Shown here piece by piece: positions 62,307 through 64,000 of a DNA stretch of 64,000 bases. Made by a program: the position numbers and the translations under genes. The DNA comes from Sediminicoccus sp. KRV36. GTDB lineage: Bacteria > Pseudomonadota > Alphaproteobacteria > Acetobacterales > Acetobacteraceae. Location of the stretch: assembly GCF_023243115.1 (NCBI RefSeq), contig NZ_CP085081.1, positions 868,001 to 932,000 of the forward strand, read 5' to 3'. The notes beneath the pieces were generated by a model. The model did no database searches and had not been told where the DNA came from. It saw only the letters and a list, made by a program, of their open reading frames with translations. Each line of letters begins with the position of its first letter. Position 1 is the stretch's first letter.

Positions 62307-63293
62307 TCAATCAGTGGTCAACCCGGCGGCGCGAGCCACCGGCCCCCAAATGGAATCCTGCGCGCGAATGGTGGCGGCGAGTTCCGATCGCGTGCCCCCG
62401 ATGGGTTCCGCCGAAAGGGCCCGCAGCCGTTGCACCACGACAGTGTCACGAGCCACTGCAATGGCCGCTGCCTCCAGCTTTGCCAGGACGGAATCCGGCA
62501 GCCCGCGAGGCCCCATGAGTGCCATCCAGGTCTCGGCTTCGAAGCCAGGGACCGTCTCGGCGACTGTCGGGGTCTCGGGAAGCAGCGCAGAGCGGGTCCG
62601 CGAGGTGACGGCAAGCAGACGAACCCGGCCTTCCCGCATCAGTGGCAATCCGATGACAGCGGCTTCCACATAGACCTGGACGCTTCCATTAAGCAATTCC
62701 GGAAGTGCACCGGCCAGGCCCCGGAAATGCACGAAATCACACCGCGCGCCGACCGAGCGGATCAACAATTCCAGCGCCAGATGCTGCGCCGTGCCAGCCC
62801 CGGGTGTGCCGCAAGTCCCTGGTCTGGCTCGCAAAACCTCGGTCAGCTCGGCCAGCGTCCGCACCCCCTGGCCGGGAGGGCCCAGCACCAGCATGGGCAG
62901 GCTTGCAAAGCGGCTGATGGGGGTCAGGTCTGCTTGTGGGTCATAGCCCATCTGCCGGGATAAATGCCGGCTCAACAACAAGGTGGTCGAGGTGACGAAA
63001 CCCAGCGTGTTGCCGTCGGGCAGCGCGCGCGCCACCTCCTCCGCCGCGACATTGCCGCGGGCGCCGGTGCGGTTTTCCGCCAGGACCGGGCGGAACAACC
63101 GCTGGCCCAGCGCCTCGGCGAAAATGCGGGCCACCTGGTCCACGCCGCTGCCCGGCGGCAGGCCGATCAGCAGGCGAATGGCCTCCCGGCCATCCGCGCT
63201 GGCGGTGGCCTGCGCATGCGCCGCCGGCGCTGCCATGAGCAGGCCGAGAGCCAGGTATCCTCCCCAACACGCCAGGCGACGAAGCAGAACCAC
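62307..63293 (-). CDS. Tripartite tricarboxylate transporter receptor (Bug/TctC family)
   Basis: 328 residues from GTG 63293. The signal peptide is ALGLLMAAPAAHAQ. Bug features are IRLLIGLPPGSGVDQVARI, the ENRTGARGNVAAEEVARALPDGNT loop, and PGTCGTPGAGTAQHLALELL. It is a periplasmic carboxylate-binding receptor, again without TctAB genes. It differs from the Bug receptor at 37.1 kb in the binding loop, so a different ligand is likely. Its end overlaps the region where the DUF3052-like gene may start. Confidence 0.88.
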   Translation of the reverse strand: MVLLRRLACWGGYLALGLLMAAPAAHAQATASADGREAIRLLIGLPPGSGVDQVARIFAEALGQRLFRPVLAENRTGARGNVAAEEVARALPDGNTLGFVTSTTLLLSRHLSRQMGYDPQADLTPISRFASLPMLVLGPPGQGVRTLAELTEVLRARPGTCGTPGAGTAQHLALELLIRSVGARCDFVHFRGLAGALPELLNGSVQVYVEAAVIGLPLMREGRVRLLAVTSRTRSALLPETPTVAETVPGFEAETWMALMGPRGLPDSVLAKLEAAAIAVARDTVVVQRLRALSAEPIGGTRSELAATIRAQDSIWGPVARAAGLTTD

Positions 63294-63564
63294 GCGATTA
63301 CCCTATCCGGACGACATCTTCCCTGGAAATCCAGCCCAGGCCCTAAAATCCAGTTCAGGCCGTGGGGACATGATTTGGTCATGTGGCTGCACACTCGCGG
63401 GAGAGTTGGGGCGGGTCAATCCACTTTTTGAGCCTGGGCGCCATCCTCCTGGACTTGGGCTGAAAAGCTGCCGGAACGGCGCCGCCCGAGCCCCCGTCGG
63501 ATTGACGCAACTGCGAAGGGACGCCTAGAAGAACCGCAAGAACGAAGGTTGAGGTTGAGTTCCC
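63294..63564. promoter_or_regulatory. Divergent promoter region upstream of sdhC
   Basis: 271 bases between the Bug receptor start and the sdh operon. No gene fits. It must contain the promoters of both units. No clear operator was seen. Confidence 0.35.
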
Positions 63565-63600
63565 ATGGACGCCGAAGCTGCGAAGGCGACACTCGCATGA
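63565..63600 (+). CDS. Possible 11-residue leader ORF of sdhC
   Basis: ATG GAC GCC ... GCA TGA encodes MDAEAAKATLA. It has a GAGG about ten bases upstream, and its stop overlaps the sdhC start as ATGA. It may be a translational coupling leader or chance. Confidence 0.25.
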   Translation: MDAEAAKATLA

Positions 63601-64000
63601 CGGACCCGCGTGAAGCCGGAATGATTGCGCGGCGTTCCGATGGCACGATCATCCGCCGCCCGCTCTCTCCGCATCTGCAAGCCTATGACATGATGCAGAT
63701 GACCAGCGCGCTTTCCATCATGCACCGCATCAGTGGCGCGGCCTGGTCGGCCGGAACGCTGCTCCTGGTCTGGTGGCTGATGGCGGCCGCGACGGGTGAG
63801 GCGGCCTTCGCCACGGTGCAATGGTTCCTCTCCTCCTTCCTCGGCCTCCTGGTCCTGTTCGGCCTGACGGTGGCGGCCTGGTATCACACGCTCGCCGGGA
63901 TCCGGCATCTGGTGTGGGATGCGGGGCATGGCTTCGACATGCCGGCGGTGTATCGCAGCGGGCGCCTCGTGCTGATCGGCACGGCGGTGCTCACGGTGCT
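63597..64000 (+). CDS. sdhC: Succinate dehydrogenase cytochrome b556 subunit (partial)
   Basis: 134 residues visible, cut by the right edge. It is the membrane anchor and quinone-binding subunit of complex II. Motifs: RPLSPHLQAY, ALSIMHRISGAAWS (quinone-site Ser/His/Arg) and H97 as probable haem ligand in WYHTLAGIRHLVWD. Two membrane segments are seen, with a third beginning at the edge. sdhD, sdhA and sdhB are expected just outside. Confidence 0.92.
   Translation, partial: MTDPREAGMIARRSDGTIIRRPLSPHLQAYDMMQMTSALSIMHRISGAAWSAGTLLLVWWLMAAATGEAAFATVQWFLSSFLGLLVLFGLTVAAWYHTLAGIRHLVWDAGHGFDMPAVYRSGRLVLIGTAVLTV

Noticed and set aside
1..64000. CRISPR array, tRNA or rRNA genes
   Set aside because: No regularly spaced repeats with unique spacers, and no cloverleaf or rRNA-like text, were noticed when reading both strands; a dedicated scan was not possible.

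Overview
The window is GC-rich alphaproteobacterial DNA. It is most like an Acetobacteraceae or Rhodospirillales chromosome (Roseomonas-type), though this rests on protein character and not on a search. Pointers are an alpha-type RNase E with a charged insertion in its S1 domain, DUF1489 and DUF1289 proteins, a bamB-der pair, two orphan Bug/TctC receptors and many glycolate-free acyl-CoA enzymes. Replication, tRNA, rRNA, CRISPR and phage genes are not seen.

Layout. 1-15647 (minus): one giant surface-type protein of more than 5,200 residues, cut by the left edge. It has an N-terminal LEPR-XLL motif and six copies of a roughly 505-residue repeat, interrupted by three tracts of about 100-residue modules. 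15.7-17.1 kb: an AT-rich leader and remnants of three different insertion sequences. 17.2-22.1 kb: an enoyl-CoA hydratase-like gene behind rne (minus), divergent from an N-acetylmuramoyl-L-alanine amidase. 22.6-27.0 kb: odhA-odhB (TCA cycle) and a small coiled-coil gene, without lpd. 27.1-29.8 kb (minus): DUF1489, a lysozyme-like protein, an ICMT-like methyltransferase and YgfZ. 29.85-35.3 kb: a tightly packed glycan cluster (GT9, GT2, two GT4, asparagine synthase), convergent with an ABC-2 exporter (35.3-37.0 kb) whose permease carries three 45-bp repeats in its N terminus. 37.1-38.1 kb: a Bug receptor.

38.1-41.0 kb (minus): a cobalamin riboswitch, a DUF1289 gene and metE, so B12-independent methionine synthesis is probably repressed by B12. 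41.2-43.2 kb: dihydroorotase and a class I glutamine amidotransferase. 43.4-47.4 kb: a lipoprotein, then yfgM-like, bamB and der (outer membrane assembly and ribosome biogenesis). 47.4-50.1 kb: an orphan transposase-N-domain protein, a hydrolase-like secreted protein without a visible nucleophile, and a TauE-type permease.

50.2-60.8 kb looks like a catabolic island: two tandem paralogous AraC regulators, an isocitrate lyase/PEP mutase-like enzyme, a two-subunit CoA-transferase, two acyl-CoA dehydrogenases that may form a heteromer, a PaaG-like enoyl-CoA isomerase/hydratase, an HCCA-isomerase-like protein and an amidase. A roughly 200-bp nested inverted repeat with a perfect 46-bp palindrome lies inside it. 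60.4-63.3 kb: small secreted or lipoprotein genes, a DUF3052-like gene and a second Bug receptor. The right edge cuts sdhC (63597 on).

The most unusual items are the giant repeat protein, the large palindrome, the repeat-derived N terminus of the ABC permease, and the orphan DUF4096-like protein.
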